A stretch of DNA of 64,000 nucleotides, taken from NCBI GenBank assembly GCA_020851795.1, contig JADZCA010000028.1, positions 40,625 to 104,624 on the forward strand. The letters are read 5' to 3'. A program made the position numbers and the translations under genes. The stretch's first letter is position 1. Each line of letters starts with the position of its first letter. This document shows positions 24,699-32,908 of this stretch, one piece after another. The stretch comes from Planctomycetota bacterium. GTDB lineage: Bacteria; Planctomycetota; PLA2; JAEUHO01. The notes beneath the pieces are model-generated. The model saw only the letters and a list, made by a program, of their open reading frames with translations, did no database searches and was not told the DNA's origin.

Positions 24699-26560
24699 AC
24701 CTCCCCGTCGCCGTCCGCCGGCCGTTGGTCTGGCTCGTCCACGCGGCGCTGGCGGCCGCGGCGTACGCGCTGGCGTTCGCGCTGCGCCTCGACGGCCTCT
24801 CGCTCACGGTGGACGACCCGCGGACGGGCGCGGTGCTCTTCGACTACGGTCCGCGCTTCCTCGCGACGCTGCCGGTCGCGGTGGCGGCGCGCCTCGCGGC
24901 GCTGCAGGCCTTCGGGCTCCACCAGGGCCTGTGGCGCTTCGCGGGCCTGCACGACCTCGTGCGGCTTGCCTACGCGGTCGCGGCCTCGTCGCTCGTGCTG
25001 TTCGGCGCCGTCGCGCTCGGGTGGGGGTGGAAGTTCGTCCCGCACTCCGTGCTCGTCATGGACGCGGCGCTCGCCTTCCTGCTCCTCGGCGGCGTCCGCT
25101 TCGTGCGCCGGGTCGCCGCCGAGCGGCGCCCCGCGGCGAGCGGGCCCCGCACCGTGATCGTGGGCGCGGGCCAGGCCGGCGAGGCGCTGCTGCGCGACCT
25201 GCGTCGGCGCGGCCGCGAGACCCCCGTCGCGTTCGTCGACGACGCGCCCGGCCTGCGGGGGCACTCGATCCACGGCGTCCCGGTGCGCGGCGGCGTCGCC
25301 GACCTCGCGCGCGTCGTCGCCGAGGTGGGCGCGAGCGACGTGGTGGTGGCGGTGCCGTCGCGCTCGGGCGAGGTGCTCGGCAAGGCGGTGGCCGCCACCG
25401 AGGGGGTGCCCGTCCGCATCCGCGTGCTCGCCGGCGGGCCGGGCCCGGTGCGCGCGTCGGCGCTGCGGGCGCTCGACGTCGCCGACCTGCTCTCGCGCCC
25501 CGTGGCCGCGCTCGACGTGGACCGCATCCGCGCCGACGTGGCCGGCCGCCGCGTCGTCGTGACCGGCGGCGCCGGCTCGATCGGCAGCGAGCTCGTGCGC
25601 CAGGTGCTCGCGCTCGGGCCGGCCGCGCTCACGGTCGTGGACCGCGACGAGAACGCGATCCACTACCTCGCCGACGGCCTCGCGCCCGAGCTGCCCCGCG
25701 ACCCGCTGCGCCTCGTCGTCGCCGACGTCGCGCAGGAGGACCAGCTCGCGCGCGCGCTCGAGGCCGCCCGCCCCGACTACGTGCTGCACGCCGCGGCGTA
25801 CAAGCACGTGCCGCTCATGGAGGGGAACCCCGTCGCCGCGGTCCGCAACAACGTGCTCGCGACGCGGCTCGCGCTGCGCGTGGCCGACGCGGCGGGCGCG
25901 TCGAAGTTCCTCCTCGTCTCGAGCGACAAGGCCGTGCGCCCGACGAGCGTGATGGGGGCGACCAAGCGCGCCGCCGAGCTCGTCCTGCGGGCCCCGCCGG
26001 CCGGCCGGGCGGTCCGCGTCGCGGTGCGCTTCGGCAACGTCGTCGGGAGCGCGGGGAGCGTGGTCCCGCTGTTCCTGCGCCAGATCGAGCGCGGCGGCCC
26101 GGTCACGCTGACCCACCGCGACGCGACGCGCTTCTTCATGACGATCCCGGAGGCGTCGAGCCTCGTGCTGCAGGCGGCCGCGATGGCGCAGGGCGGCGAG
26201 GTGTTCCACCTCGACATGGGGCGGCCGGTGCGGATCCTCGACCTCGCCCGCCGCATGATCGCGCTGGCGGGCTTCGACCCCGAGCGCGACATCGAGATCC
26301 GCGAGACCGGCCTGCGCCCGGGCGAGAAGCTGCACGAGGAGCTCCTCGCCGCCGACGAGGTCGGCGCGCCCACGACGCACCCGCAGGTGCGCGTCGCCCG
26401 CGCCGGGTCGCCCGACGGTGCCGCGCTCGTCGCCGAGCTCGACGCGCTCGAGGCGGCCGCGCGGGCCGGCGACGAGGTCGCGACGCTGCGGGCGCTCAAG
26501 CGGCTCGTGCCGGAGTACGCCCCGACCAACGACGCGATCCGCAAGGTGCTCGAGGCGTGA
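24695..26560 (+). CDS. Nucleotide-sugar 4,6-dehydratase/epimerase, PglF/CapD/FlaA1-type
   Basis: 621 residues. Four N-terminal helices (about 8-145) anchor it in the inner membrane. A first Rossmann-like domain (VIVGAGQAGEALLRDL near 154) is followed by the catalytic SDR domain with VVTGGAGSIGSELVRQV near 288, HAAAYKHVPLMEGNP near 366, and SSDKAVRPTSVMGATKRAAE near 409, in which Met replaces the usual Tyr as in PglF/FlaA1-like dehydratases. The C-terminus has RETGLRPGEKLHEELL. It likely converts UDP-GlcNAc to the 4-keto-6-deoxy sugar, feeding the DegT aminotransferase at 1948. GTG overlaps the upstream stop. Confidence 0.93.
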   Translation: MNLPVAVRRPLVWLVHAALAAAAYALAFALRLDGLSLTVDDPRTGAVLFDYGPRFLATLPVAVAARLAALQAFGLHQGLWRFAGLHDLVRLAYAVAASSLVLFGAVALGWGWKFVPHSVLVMDAALAFLLLGGVRFVRRVAAERRPAASGPRTVIVGAGQAGEALLRDLRRRGRETPVAFVDDAPGLRGHSIHGVPVRGGVADLARVVAEVGASDVVVAVPSRSGEVLGKAVAATEGVPVRIRVLAGGPGPVRASALRALDVADLLSRPVAALDVDRIRADVAGRRVVVTGGAGSIGSELVRQVLALGPAALTVVDRDENAIHYLADGLAPELPRDPLRLVVADVAQEDQLARALEAARPDYVLHAAAYKHVPLMEGNPVAAVRNNVLATRLALRVADAAGASKFLLVSSDKAVRPTSVMGATKRAAELVLRAPPAGRAVRVAVRFGNVVGSAGSVVPLFLRQIERGGPVTLTHRDATRFFMTIPEASSLVLQAAAMAQGGEVFHLDMGRPVRILDLARRMIALAGFDPERDIEIRETGLRPGEKLHEELLAADEVGAPTTHPQVRVARAGSPDGAALVAELDALEAAARAGDEVATLRALKRLVPEYAPTNDAIRKVLEA

Positions 26561-27405
26561 CGGCGAGCGCCGTCCTCGCGGCGGCGCGTCCCGCGCACGC
26601 GTGGAAGAGCACGCCCGTGCTCGCCGGCCTGCTCTTCGGCGGCCGCTGGGACGACGCGTCGGCCGTGGCCTCGACGCTCGCCTGCGCCGTGGCGTTCACG
26701 GCGGTCGCCGCGGCCGGCTACCTCGTCAACGACGTCCTCGACCGTGACGCCGACCGGGCGCACCCGCGGCGACGCCTGCGCCCCGTGGCCCGCGGCGCGC
26801 TCGCGGTGCGCACGGCGCTCGCCGCGGCCGGAGGGCTCCTCGTCGGAGGGCTCGCGCTCGCCGCGGTCGCGACGCCGCCGGCGGCGGCCGGGCTCGTGGG
26901 CGCCTACGCCGCGACCACGCTGCTGTACTCGTGGCGCGGCAAGCGCGTCGCGCCGGTGGCGGTCGCGATGGTCGCCGGTGGCTTCGTGCTGCGGGTGGCC
27001 GCCGGGGCGGCGGCGGCGGGCGTGGCGCCCTCGCCGTGGCTGCTGCCGCTGACGGCGGTGCTGGCGCTCGGGCTCGCGACGGCCAAGCGCGAGGCGGAGG
27101 CGCGGCGGGCCGCGCTCCCCTCCGCGCGGTGGCTGGCCCGGTGCACGGACGCGCTGCTGCTCGCGGCCGCCGCGGGCTACGTCGCGTGGACGCTCGCGCC
27201 CGGCACGGTCGCCCTGCACCGCACGCGGTGGCTCCTCGCGACGGGCGTCCCGGTCGTGCTCGCCCTCGCGCGCTTCCGCGCCCGCCTGCGACGGGACGCC
27301 ACGGGCCTCGGGCCGGCCGAGCTGGTCGCGGGCGACCCGGTGCTCCTCGCGCTCGGCGCCGCGTGGGCGGCCGCCTGCGCGGTCGTCCTCGCGTTCGCGC
27401 GCTGA
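26557..27405 (+). CDS. UbiA-family prenyltransferase, DPPR synthase-like
   Basis: 282 residues, about eight or nine membrane helices. The first Asp-rich motif is YLVNDVLDRDADRAHPRRRL (about residues 54-73), matching the ND-x3-D-x3-D-x2-HP pattern of decaprenyl-phosphate phosphoribosyltransferase-type UbiA proteins. A second acidic region LGLATAKREAEA lies near 170. Such enzymes attach phosphoribose to polyprenyl phosphate, an entry to lipid-linked arabinose or ribose donors used by GT-C enzymes, several of which are encoded nearby. It is the last gene of the contiguous glycan operon. The precise substrate is inference. Confidence 0.85.
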   Translation: MTASAVLAAARPAHAWKSTPVLAGLLFGGRWDDASAVASTLACAVAFTAVAAAGYLVNDVLDRDADRAHPRRRLRPVARGALAVRTALAAAGGLLVGGLALAAVATPPAAAGLVGAYAATTLLYSWRGKRVAPVAVAMVAGGFVLRVAAGAAAAGVAPSPWLLPLTAVLALGLATAKREAEARRAALPSARWLARCTDALLLAAAAGYVAWTLAPGTVALHRTRWLLATGVPVVLALARFRARLRRDATGLGPAELVAGDPVLLALGAAWAAACAVVLAFAR

Positions 27406-27435
27406 GCGCTCGCGCGGCGTGCTCCGCGGCGGGGC

Positions 27436-27441
27436 GAGAAT
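27436..27441 (+). promoter_or_regulatory. Putative -10 box upstream of phosphatase-dapB genes
   Basis: GAGAAT lies in the 74-nt gap after the UbiA-like gene. Transcription would begin near 27449, giving a leader of about 30 nt with a GGAG site before GTG 27480. Confidence 0.3.
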
Positions 27442-27479
27442 CCCGAGCATGGGCGCTCGCTTGCGGTTTCGATGGAGCC

Positions 27480-27932
27480 GTGCTGCCGTCGTTCCACTGG
27501 ATCCTGCCCGGGCGTCTCGCCGCGATGTCGGCCCCGCATCCCGGCGCGGCGCCGACGCTGCGGGCGCTCGGGATCGGCGCGGTGCTCACGTTGACCGAGC
27601 GGGCCCCGCTGACCGAGCTCTCGGCCGCCGGGCTCGCGGTGCACCACGAGCCGGTCGCCGACTTCACCGCGCCCGACGGGCCGACGCTGCAGCGCTGCGT
27701 CGCGTTCGTGCGCGAGCGCTGGGCCGCCGGCGACGCCGTCGCGGTGCACTGCCACGCGGGGCTCGGGCGCACGGGCACGGTCGTCGCCGCGGTGCTCGTC
27801 GCCGAGGGCGTCGCGGCCGACGAGGCGATCGCCCGCGTGCGCCGCGTGCGCCCGGGGTCGGTCGAGACGTGGGAGCAGGAGGCCGCGGTGCGCGCGTTCG
27901 CGTCGCGGCGCACCGGCGGGGAGGGCCGATGA
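27480..27932 (+). CDS. Dual-specificity/tyrosine phosphatase-like protein
   Basis: 150 residues. The cysteine-phosphatase P-loop is intact: HCHAGLGRTGT with Cys91 and Arg97, and a candidate general acid Asp61 in VADFTAPD. The N-terminal FHWILPGRLAAM matches small archaeal/bacterial DSP proteins related to DUSP23. The GTG at 27480 has a GGAG site 2 nt upstream (short spacing). A 27449 ATG is in a different frame. Substrate is unknown: a phosphoprotein, or a small phospho-compound of the neighbouring pathway. Its stop overlaps the dapB start (ATGA). Confidence 0.85.
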   Translation: MLPSFHWILPGRLAAMSAPHPGAAPTLRALGIGAVLTLTERAPLTELSAAGLAVHHEPVADFTAPDGPTLQRCVAFVRERWAAGDAVAVHCHAGLGRTGTVVAAVLVAEGVAADEAIARVRRVRPGSVETWEQEAAVRAFASRRTGGEGR

Positions 27933-28663
27933 GCACGATCCGGGTGGCGCTGGCGGGCTGGCGGGGGCGCATGGGGCAGGTCGTCGGCCCGGGGCTCGAA
28001 CGGGCCGAGGGCCTCGAGCTCGTGGCCCGCGTCGAGGCCGGCGACGACCTCGTCGCCGCGTGCCGCGCGGCGCGCGCCGAGGTCGTCGTGGACTTCACGA
28101 CGCCCGCCGCCGCGGTCGGCAACGCGCGCGCGATCCTCGAGGCCGGGTGCCACGGCGTCGTCGGCACGACGGGCTTCGACGCCACCGACCTCGACGACCT
28201 CGACCGCCGCGCCAAGGCCGCGGGCCGTGGGCTGCTCGTGGCCCCCAACTTCGCCATCGGCGTCGTCCTGATGCAGCGCTTCGCGGCAGAGGCCGCGCGC
28301 TGGATGCCGCGCGTCGAGATCGTCGAGTCGCACCACGACGGCAAGCACGACGCCCCGTCGGGCACCGCGCTGCGCACGGCCGAGGCCATCGCGACCGCGG
28401 TGCCCGGCGCGGGCGGCGGCCCCGCGGGCGGACTCGACGGCGCCCGCGGCCACGACGCGCACGGCGTGCGCGTCCACAGCCTGCGGCTGCCGGGGCTGCT
28501 CGCGCACCAGGACGTCGTCTTCGGCGCGCCGGGCGAGGTCCTGACGATCCGCCACGACGCGATGTCGCGCGAGTGCTACGTGCCCGGCGTCGTCGCGTCG
28601 GTGCGCGCGATCCGCGGGCGCGTCGGCCTCGTGCGCGGGCTCGAGCGGCTGCTCGCGCTGTGA
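27929..28663 (+). CDS. dapB: 4-hydroxy-tetrahydrodipicolinate reductase
   Basis: 244 residues, normal length. It reduces 4-hydroxy-tetrahydrodipicolinate with NAD(P)H in lysine and diaminopimelate synthesis, a cytoplasmic step. The dinucleotide loop is VALAGWRGRMGQ (residues 7-18), where the usual Ala after the first Gly is Trp. VVDFTTPAAAV and VVGTTGF follow, and the catalytic segment ESHHDGKHDAPSGTA near 133-147 holds the two His and the Lys. The end matches the family (DAMSRECYVPGVV). It is coupled to the phosphatase upstream and the ThiE/TenI-like gene downstream; dapA is not nearby. Confidence 0.95.
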   Translation: MSTIRVALAGWRGRMGQVVGPGLERAEGLELVARVEAGDDLVAACRAARAEVVVDFTTPAAAVGNARAILEAGCHGVVGTTGFDATDLDDLDRRAKAAGRGLLVAPNFAIGVVLMQRFAAEAARWMPRVEIVESHHDGKHDAPSGTALRTAEAIATAVPGAGGGPAGGLDGARGHDAHGVRVHSLRLPGLLAHQDVVFGAPGEVLTIRHDAMSRECYVPGVVASVRAIRGRVGLVRGLERLLAL

Positions 28664-29277
28664 CGCGCGCCTCGCCGTTCCCGGCCGCCCTGCGCGTCGT
28701 GCAGATCGTGGACTGCGCGGGCGCGGCCGACGGCGCGCACCTCGACGCGACGCTGTCGGCGGGGGTCACCGCGGTGTGGCTGCGCGACCCCGCCGCGACG
28801 GGCCGCCGGCTCTACGAGGCCGCCGGGTCGCTGCTCCTGCGCTGTCGCCGCCTCGACGCCGCGCTCCTCGTCGGCGACCGCGTGGACGTCGCGCTCGCCG
28901 TGGGGGCCGACGGCGTGCAGCTCGGCCAGCGGTCGGTGCCGGTCGCGCGGGTGCGGCCGTGGTACCGCGGGTGGATCGGCGCGTCGTGCCACCACGCGGC
29001 CGAGGTCGCCTCCGCCGTCGAGGGCGGGGCCGACCACGTGGTCCTCTCGCCGGTGTTCGGCGTGCCCGACAAGGGCGCCGCGCTCGGGGTCGAGGGCCTG
29101 CGGGCGCTGCTCGGCGTCACGCGCGTGCCGGCCGTGGCCCTGGGCGGCGTGGAGCCCGGCACGGTCGGGTTGCTGCGCGACCTCGGCCTCGCCGGCGTCG
29201 CCGTGATCCGTGCCCTGCGCGACGCCGCCGACCCCGTGGCGGCGGCCCGCACCCTCGCCACGGTGACCCCCGGGTGA
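28660..29277 (+). CDS. ThiE/TenI-family thiamine phosphate synthase-like protein
   Basis: 205 residues with the TIM-barrel pattern of ThiE: VGADGVQLGQRSVPVARVR near residue 84, WIGASCHHAAEV near 107, GADHVVLSPVFGVPDKGAAL near 123 and VPAVALGGV near 155. Two substrate-binding positions differ from canonical ThiE: the usual LRxK reads LRDP and the IND loop reads VGD. It may therefore be TenI-like or a divergent ThiE. ThiL is encoded 2.5 kb downstream on the same strand, which supports a thiamine link. GTG overlaps the dapB stop. Confidence 0.75.
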   Translation: MTRASPFPAALRVVQIVDCAGAADGAHLDATLSAGVTAVWLRDPAATGRRLYEAAGSLLLRCRRLDAALLVGDRVDVALAVGADGVQLGQRSVPVARVRPWYRGWIGASCHHAAEVASAVEGGADHVVLSPVFGVPDKGAALGVEGLRALLGVTRVPAVALGGVEPGTVGLLRDLGLAGVAVIRALRDAADPVAAARTLATVTPG

Positions 29278-29293
29278 TGAGGGGCGGCTAGCG

Positions 29294-29299
29294 TACCGT
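29294..29299 (+). promoter_or_regulatory. Putative -10 box (TACCGT), leaderless start
   Basis: TACCGT ends 7 nt before the GTG at 29307 and follows the motif seen before other genes in this window. No ribosome binding site is seen. Confidence 0.4.
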
Positions 29300-29306
29300 C
29301 CCCCCG

Positions 29307-31844
29307 GTGCCCCCCGTGCTGCGTGCCCGTCCCGTCGCGTTCGTCGCCCTCGCTGCCGCGCTGCTCGTCGGCGCGTGCCGCGGGCCGGCGGCGCGCCGTG
29401 GCGGCGCGGGAGACGCCCCGTCCGACGTCGCGCCCGACGCGGCCACGGGGCTCCCGGAGGGCGACGGCTCGACGTGCGGGCCGGGCACCGTGCCCGTGTC
29501 CGACGTGCCCTCGGTCGCCACCGAGCCCGGCGCCTACGCCGACGACCCGCGGCTCGCGCCGCTCGTGGACGAGCTCGACGCGCGCGTGCGCAGCGCCACC
29601 GAGCGCCTCGAGCTCGTCACGGGGCTCGCGTTCCGTGACCGCGCCGCCCCGCGGATCCGGCTCGCGCCGCTCGGCGACGAGCGCGTCCCGATGCGCATCG
29701 AGCGCGAGGTCGTCGACGGGCGTCGCCGCGCGGTCGTGCAGGTCAACCTCGAGCCGCTCGTCGTCGGCACCGCCACGCTCGACCGCGTGCTCGCCCGGGC
29801 GCTCGCGGTCTCCGCGCTCGACGGCGCCCCGACGGGCGCGCGGCCGCCGGCGTGGTTCGGGGTCTTCGTCGGGACGCTCGCCGCGGGCGACGCCGCCGAC
29901 GAGGTCGAGCGGCTCGCGCGGCGCGGCGGCCCGACGCGCGTGGACCCCGAGGACGACGCCTGCGCCGCCGCCACGGGCCTCGCCGCGGCGCTGCTGCTCG
30001 CCGAGCGCAGCACGCCCGCCGACGTGCGCCGCCTCGTCGCGCTGGCCGCCGACGGCGACGACCCCGCGCCGCTGGTGGCCAAGCGCGTGGGGGCGGCCGG
30101 CACCGGCTGGTCCGGCGACGGGCGCGAGATCCTCGAGGACGCCCTGGCGCGCGCCGACCGCAGCGACCTCGAGGCGGCCGCGCCGCTGCGTCGCGCGCTC
30201 GACGAGCTCGGCCCCGAGGGGCTCGAGCAGGAGGCGGCCGCGCTCGCGGCCCGCCAGCCCCCGACGGAACGCCTGCGCCTCGAGGTCGAGTCGCTGCGCC
30301 TCGAGGGGGCGCTGCGCGCGGGCGACCTCGAGGCCGGGCGCGCGGTCGTGGCGCGGGCCCCGTGCGAGCCCCGCGTGCTCGGCCTGCTCGAGGATCCCGC
30401 GGGCTACGTGCTCGCCGCGGCGCGGCTCGAGGCGATGGAGGGGGGCGACGCGGCGCTGGCGTGGCTGCGGCTGTCGCGCTTCGACCGCGACTTCCCCAAG
30501 AGCCCGCTGCGCCCGGCCGCCTTCGACACGATGGAGGCGATCCTGTCGCGCGTGCCGCCCGACCTCGAGGTCGTGGTGCTCGCGCGCGTCGTCGCCGAGC
30601 GCGGCACCGCGGGCCTCTCGACGCCGACGATCGTGCGGCGCGTCGAGACGCTGCTGCGCGAGCGCCGGCCCGGCGCCGCCCGGCGCTTCCTCGACGGCCT
30701 CGGCACGCGCGGCGACGACGGCGACCTCGCCCTCCTCTTCACCGCGACCGACGCGGCCGAGAACGAGCCCGACGCGGAGAGCCGCCGCGTCAACGAGGCG
30801 CGCGTCGCCGCGTGGGTGGCCTCTCCGTCGTCGGCGACCGAGGACGACGTCGTGGACGGCGGGGCGGTGGCCGCCGTCGCGCTGGCCGACCGCGTCCCCG
30901 CCTCGGGCCCCGCCCGCCGCGAGTGCGTGCGCGTGATGCTCGCCGCCGGCGGCCTCGCGCGGGCGGTGTCGCTGCTCGCGCCGGAGTGGGCGGCGGTGCC
31001 CGACCGATTCGTGTCCGACCTCGAGGTGCTCGCGGCCCGTTCCGGCTACGGCGACCTGCGCCGCACCGTCGAGGCGTTCTTCCCCGGCGTGCGCAGCGAC
31101 GCGCGGGCGGCGGCGGAGTGGGAGCGGTTGACGCTGGGCCTCGACCCGGTGCGCCTGACCACCGACGACGGGCTGCTCGCGCGGCTCTACAGCCCCGAGT
31201 TCGCCGTGCGCCGCGCGGCGTTCGAGGAGGTCGTCGGCGGCTCCGCGCCGATGGTCACCCCGCTGCTGCTGCGCCGTTTCGCTCACGACCCGGCGATCCT
31301 GCTGCGCCGGATCGCGGTGCGGGCCGCGGGGCGCGAGGGCTTCGGCATGCTCGCCGAGGAGGCGCTGGGCGACCCGAGCGGGCTCGTCCGGCGCGCCGCC
31401 TGCCTCGCCCTCGCCGACGCCGAGTGGGTGTCGGCGGCGCCCGCGGTCGCGAACCTCCTGCGGGCCCCCGACCCCGAGGAGCCCGTGCGGCTCGCCGCGG
31501 CGGGCACGATGCTGCGCTTCGCCGCGCTCGACGCGGCGTGGGTGCGCGCCGTGGTGTCGGTGGTGCGGGTCGGCGACCCGGTGCTCGCCGACGCCGTGGC
31601 GGGCGGGCTCACCGACCTCGACCGCGCCGCGGTGGGGCGGGCGGTGGCCGCCGAGCTGCGCCTCGAGGGCGCGGTGGACGGCGCGCGCGCGGACCCCGCG
31701 GCCCTGTTCCGCCTCTTCGTGGCCTACCGGCGCGCGACCGGGCGCGACGCGGGCTACGACCCGTCGATGTCGCGCGACGCGGTGCGCACGCTCGTGCTCG
31801 GGCTCCCCGAGAACGGAGGCAGCGGTGTCCCCCGAGCGAAGTGA
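29307..31844 (+). CDS. HEAT-repeat lipoprotein
   Basis: 845 residues. A signal peptide with lipobox (LAAALLVGACRG, acylated Cys near residue 24) predicts a lipoprotein outside the cytoplasm. Residues 70-230 have a pattern vaguely like peptidase MA (a TLDRVLARALAVSAL stretch, then ARPPAWFGVFVGTL) but without HExxH, so it is not a protease by sequence. The middle is helical, TPR-like. The C-terminal part (about 630-770) holds HEAT-type repeats, for example LLLRRFAHDPAILLRRIAVR and ALGDPSGLVRRAACLALADA. Function is unknown; probably an envelope scaffold. The last 20 nt overlap thiL. Confidence 0.75.
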   Translation: MPPVLRARPVAFVALAAALLVGACRGPAARRGGAGDAPSDVAPDAATGLPEGDGSTCGPGTVPVSDVPSVATEPGAYADDPRLAPLVDELDARVRSATERLELVTGLAFRDRAAPRIRLAPLGDERVPMRIEREVVDGRRRAVVQVNLEPLVVGTATLDRVLARALAVSALDGAPTGARPPAWFGVFVGTLAAGDAADEVERLARRGGPTRVDPEDDACAAATGLAAALLLAERSTPADVRRLVALAADGDDPAPLVAKRVGAAGTGWSGDGREILEDALARADRSDLEAAAPLRRALDELGPEGLEQEAAALAARQPPTERLRLEVESLRLEGALRAGDLEAGRAVVARAPCEPRVLGLLEDPAGYVLAAARLEAMEGGDAALAWLRLSRFDRDFPKSPLRPAAFDTMEAILSRVPPDLEVVVLARVVAERGTAGLSTPTIVRRVETLLRERRPGAARRFLDGLGTRGDDGDLALLFTATDAAENEPDAESRRVNEARVAAWVASPSSATEDDVVDGGAVAAVALADRVPASGPARRECVRVMLAAGGLARAVSLLAPEWAAVPDRFVSDLEVLAARSGYGDLRRTVEAFFPGVRSDARAAAEWERLTLGLDPVRLTTDDGLLARLYSPEFAVRRAAFEEVVGGSAPMVTPLLLRRFAHDPAILLRRIAVRAAGREGFGMLAEEALGDPSGLVRRAACLALADAEWVSAAPAVANLLRAPDPEEPVRLAAAGTMLRFAALDAAWVRAVVSVVRVGDPVLADAVAGGLTDLDRAAVGRAVAAELRLEGAVDGARADPAALFRLFVAYRRATGRDAGYDPSMSRDAVRTLVLGLPENGGSGVPRAK

Positions 31845-32760
31845 GGACGCGTGGGTGGCGGCCGTCGCGCGGCGTTTCCCGCGCTCGCCGCGGGTCCGCG
31901 TCGGCATCGGGCACGACACGGCGACCGTCGCCTTCGACGGCCGCGACGTCGTGCTCAAGATCGACACGGTGATCGACGGCGTGGACCTGCGGCTCGCCGC
32001 GTGCGGCCCCGTGCTCGCCGGGCGCAAGGCGCTCGCCGTGCCCGTCTCCGACCTCGCGGCGAGCGGCGCGGTCCCGCGCGCGGCGGTCGTGTCGGCGGTG
32101 CTCCCCCGCGACGTGGAGTTCCCGACCTTCGACGGCCTCGCGGAGGGCCTCGCGGCCATGGCGGCCGAGGTCGGCTGCGACGTCGTCGGCGGCGACACCA
32201 GCGTGGCCGACGGGCCGCTCGTGCTGTCGGTGGCGGTGGTGGGCGAGCCCGGCCCGCACGGCCTCGTCACGCGGGGCGGGGCCCGCGCCGGCATGACGAT
32301 CTCGACCACCGGACCGCTGGGCGGGTCGATCGTCGGCCGTCACCTGACGTTTCGCCCGCGCCTGTCGGAGGCGCAGGCGCTGCTCGCGCACCACGTCCCG
32401 GCCGCGATGATGGACCTCTCCGACGGGATCGCGGCCGACCTGCCGCGGCTCTGCGCGGCGTCGGGGGTGGGCGCGTACGTGCAGGCGGCCGCGTTGCCCG
32501 TCCACCCCGACGTGACGAGGCTCGCCGACGGGCGGCCTGCGTGGGAGCACGCGCTGTCCGACGGCGAGGACTTCGAGCTCCTGCTCGCGCACGCGCCGCT
32601 GGCCGCCGACGTCGTCGCGGCGCTGGCGCGCGCGGGCGTGACGTTGCACGCGGTGGGGCGCACGACCGATCGCGCGGGCGTGCTCGAGCTCGAGGTGGAC
32701 GGCGCGGTCCGGCCCTGGCCGCGCGGCGGCTACGACCACCTGCGTCGCGCCGGCGGTTGA
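31825..32760 (+). CDS. thiL: Thiamine-monophosphate kinase
   Basis: 311 residues. ThiL phosphorylates thiamine monophosphate to the diphosphate cofactor with ATP. Matches include VVLKIDTVIDGVD, DLAASGAVPRAAVVSAV, VGCDVVGGDTSVADGPLVLS, MMDLSDGIAADLPRL and DGEDFELL. Two canonical sites deviate: the GIGDD metal site reads GIGHD (His30) and DLAAMGA reads DLAASGA. The fold and most ligands are kept, so activity is likely but not assured. GTG at 31825 has a GGAG site and overlaps the lipoprotein gene by 20 nt. The stop codon lies in repeat copy B. Confidence 0.88.
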   Translation: MSPERSEDAWVAAVARRFPRSPRVRVGIGHDTATVAFDGRDVVLKIDTVIDGVDLRLAACGPVLAGRKALAVPVSDLAASGAVPRAAVVSAVLPRDVEFPTFDGLAEGLAAMAAEVGCDVVGGDTSVADGPLVLSVAVVGEPGPHGLVTRGGARAGMTISTTGPLGGSIVGRHLTFRPRLSEAQALLAHHVPAAMMDLSDGIAADLPRLCAASGVGAYVQAAALPVHPDVTRLADGRPAWEHALSDGEDFELLLAHAPLAADVVAALARAGVTLHAVGRTTDRAGVLELEVDGAVRPWPRGGYDHLRRAGG

Positions 32761-32807
32761 GCCCGGAGCTCCTGGGCGCCGACGAGATCGGGGCGCGCCC
32801 GGGGCCG
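32758..32807 (+). repeat. Gene-end repeat, copy B
   Basis: This begins with the thiL stop codon, TGAGCCCGGAGCTCCTGGGC, then GCCGACGAGATCGGGGC. It aligns with copies A, C and D over about 40 nt. Confidence 0.6.
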
Positions 32808-32854
32808 CCGGGCCGAGGCGACGCGGGGCGCGAACGCGCGGACGACCGTCGCGC

Positions 32855-32880
32855 GTGCGGGTCGGCCCCGGGACCCGCAC
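32855..32880 (+). terminator. GC-rich hairpin after thiL
   Basis: GTGCGGGTC (32855-32863) pairs perfectly with GACCCGCAC (32872-32880) around an 8-nt loop. There is no T-tract, but it stands between thiL and the next promoter, fitting a transcription stop. Confidence 0.45.
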
Positions 32881-32895
32881 CGTCCGCGGGTCGGA

Positions 32896-32901
32896 TACGC
32901 T
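32896..32901 (+). promoter_or_regulatory. Putative -10 box (TACGCT), leaderless start
   Basis: TACGCT ends 7 nt before the ATG at 32909 with no ribosome binding site between. The hexamer is identical to that before 12527. Confidence 0.5.
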
Positions 32902-32908
32902 CGCGCCG

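Noticed and set aside
29377..29990. Peptidase MA domain in the HEAT lipoprotein
   Set aside because: The helix and WF pattern is suggestive, but no HExxH or distal Glu is present, so no protease call is made.
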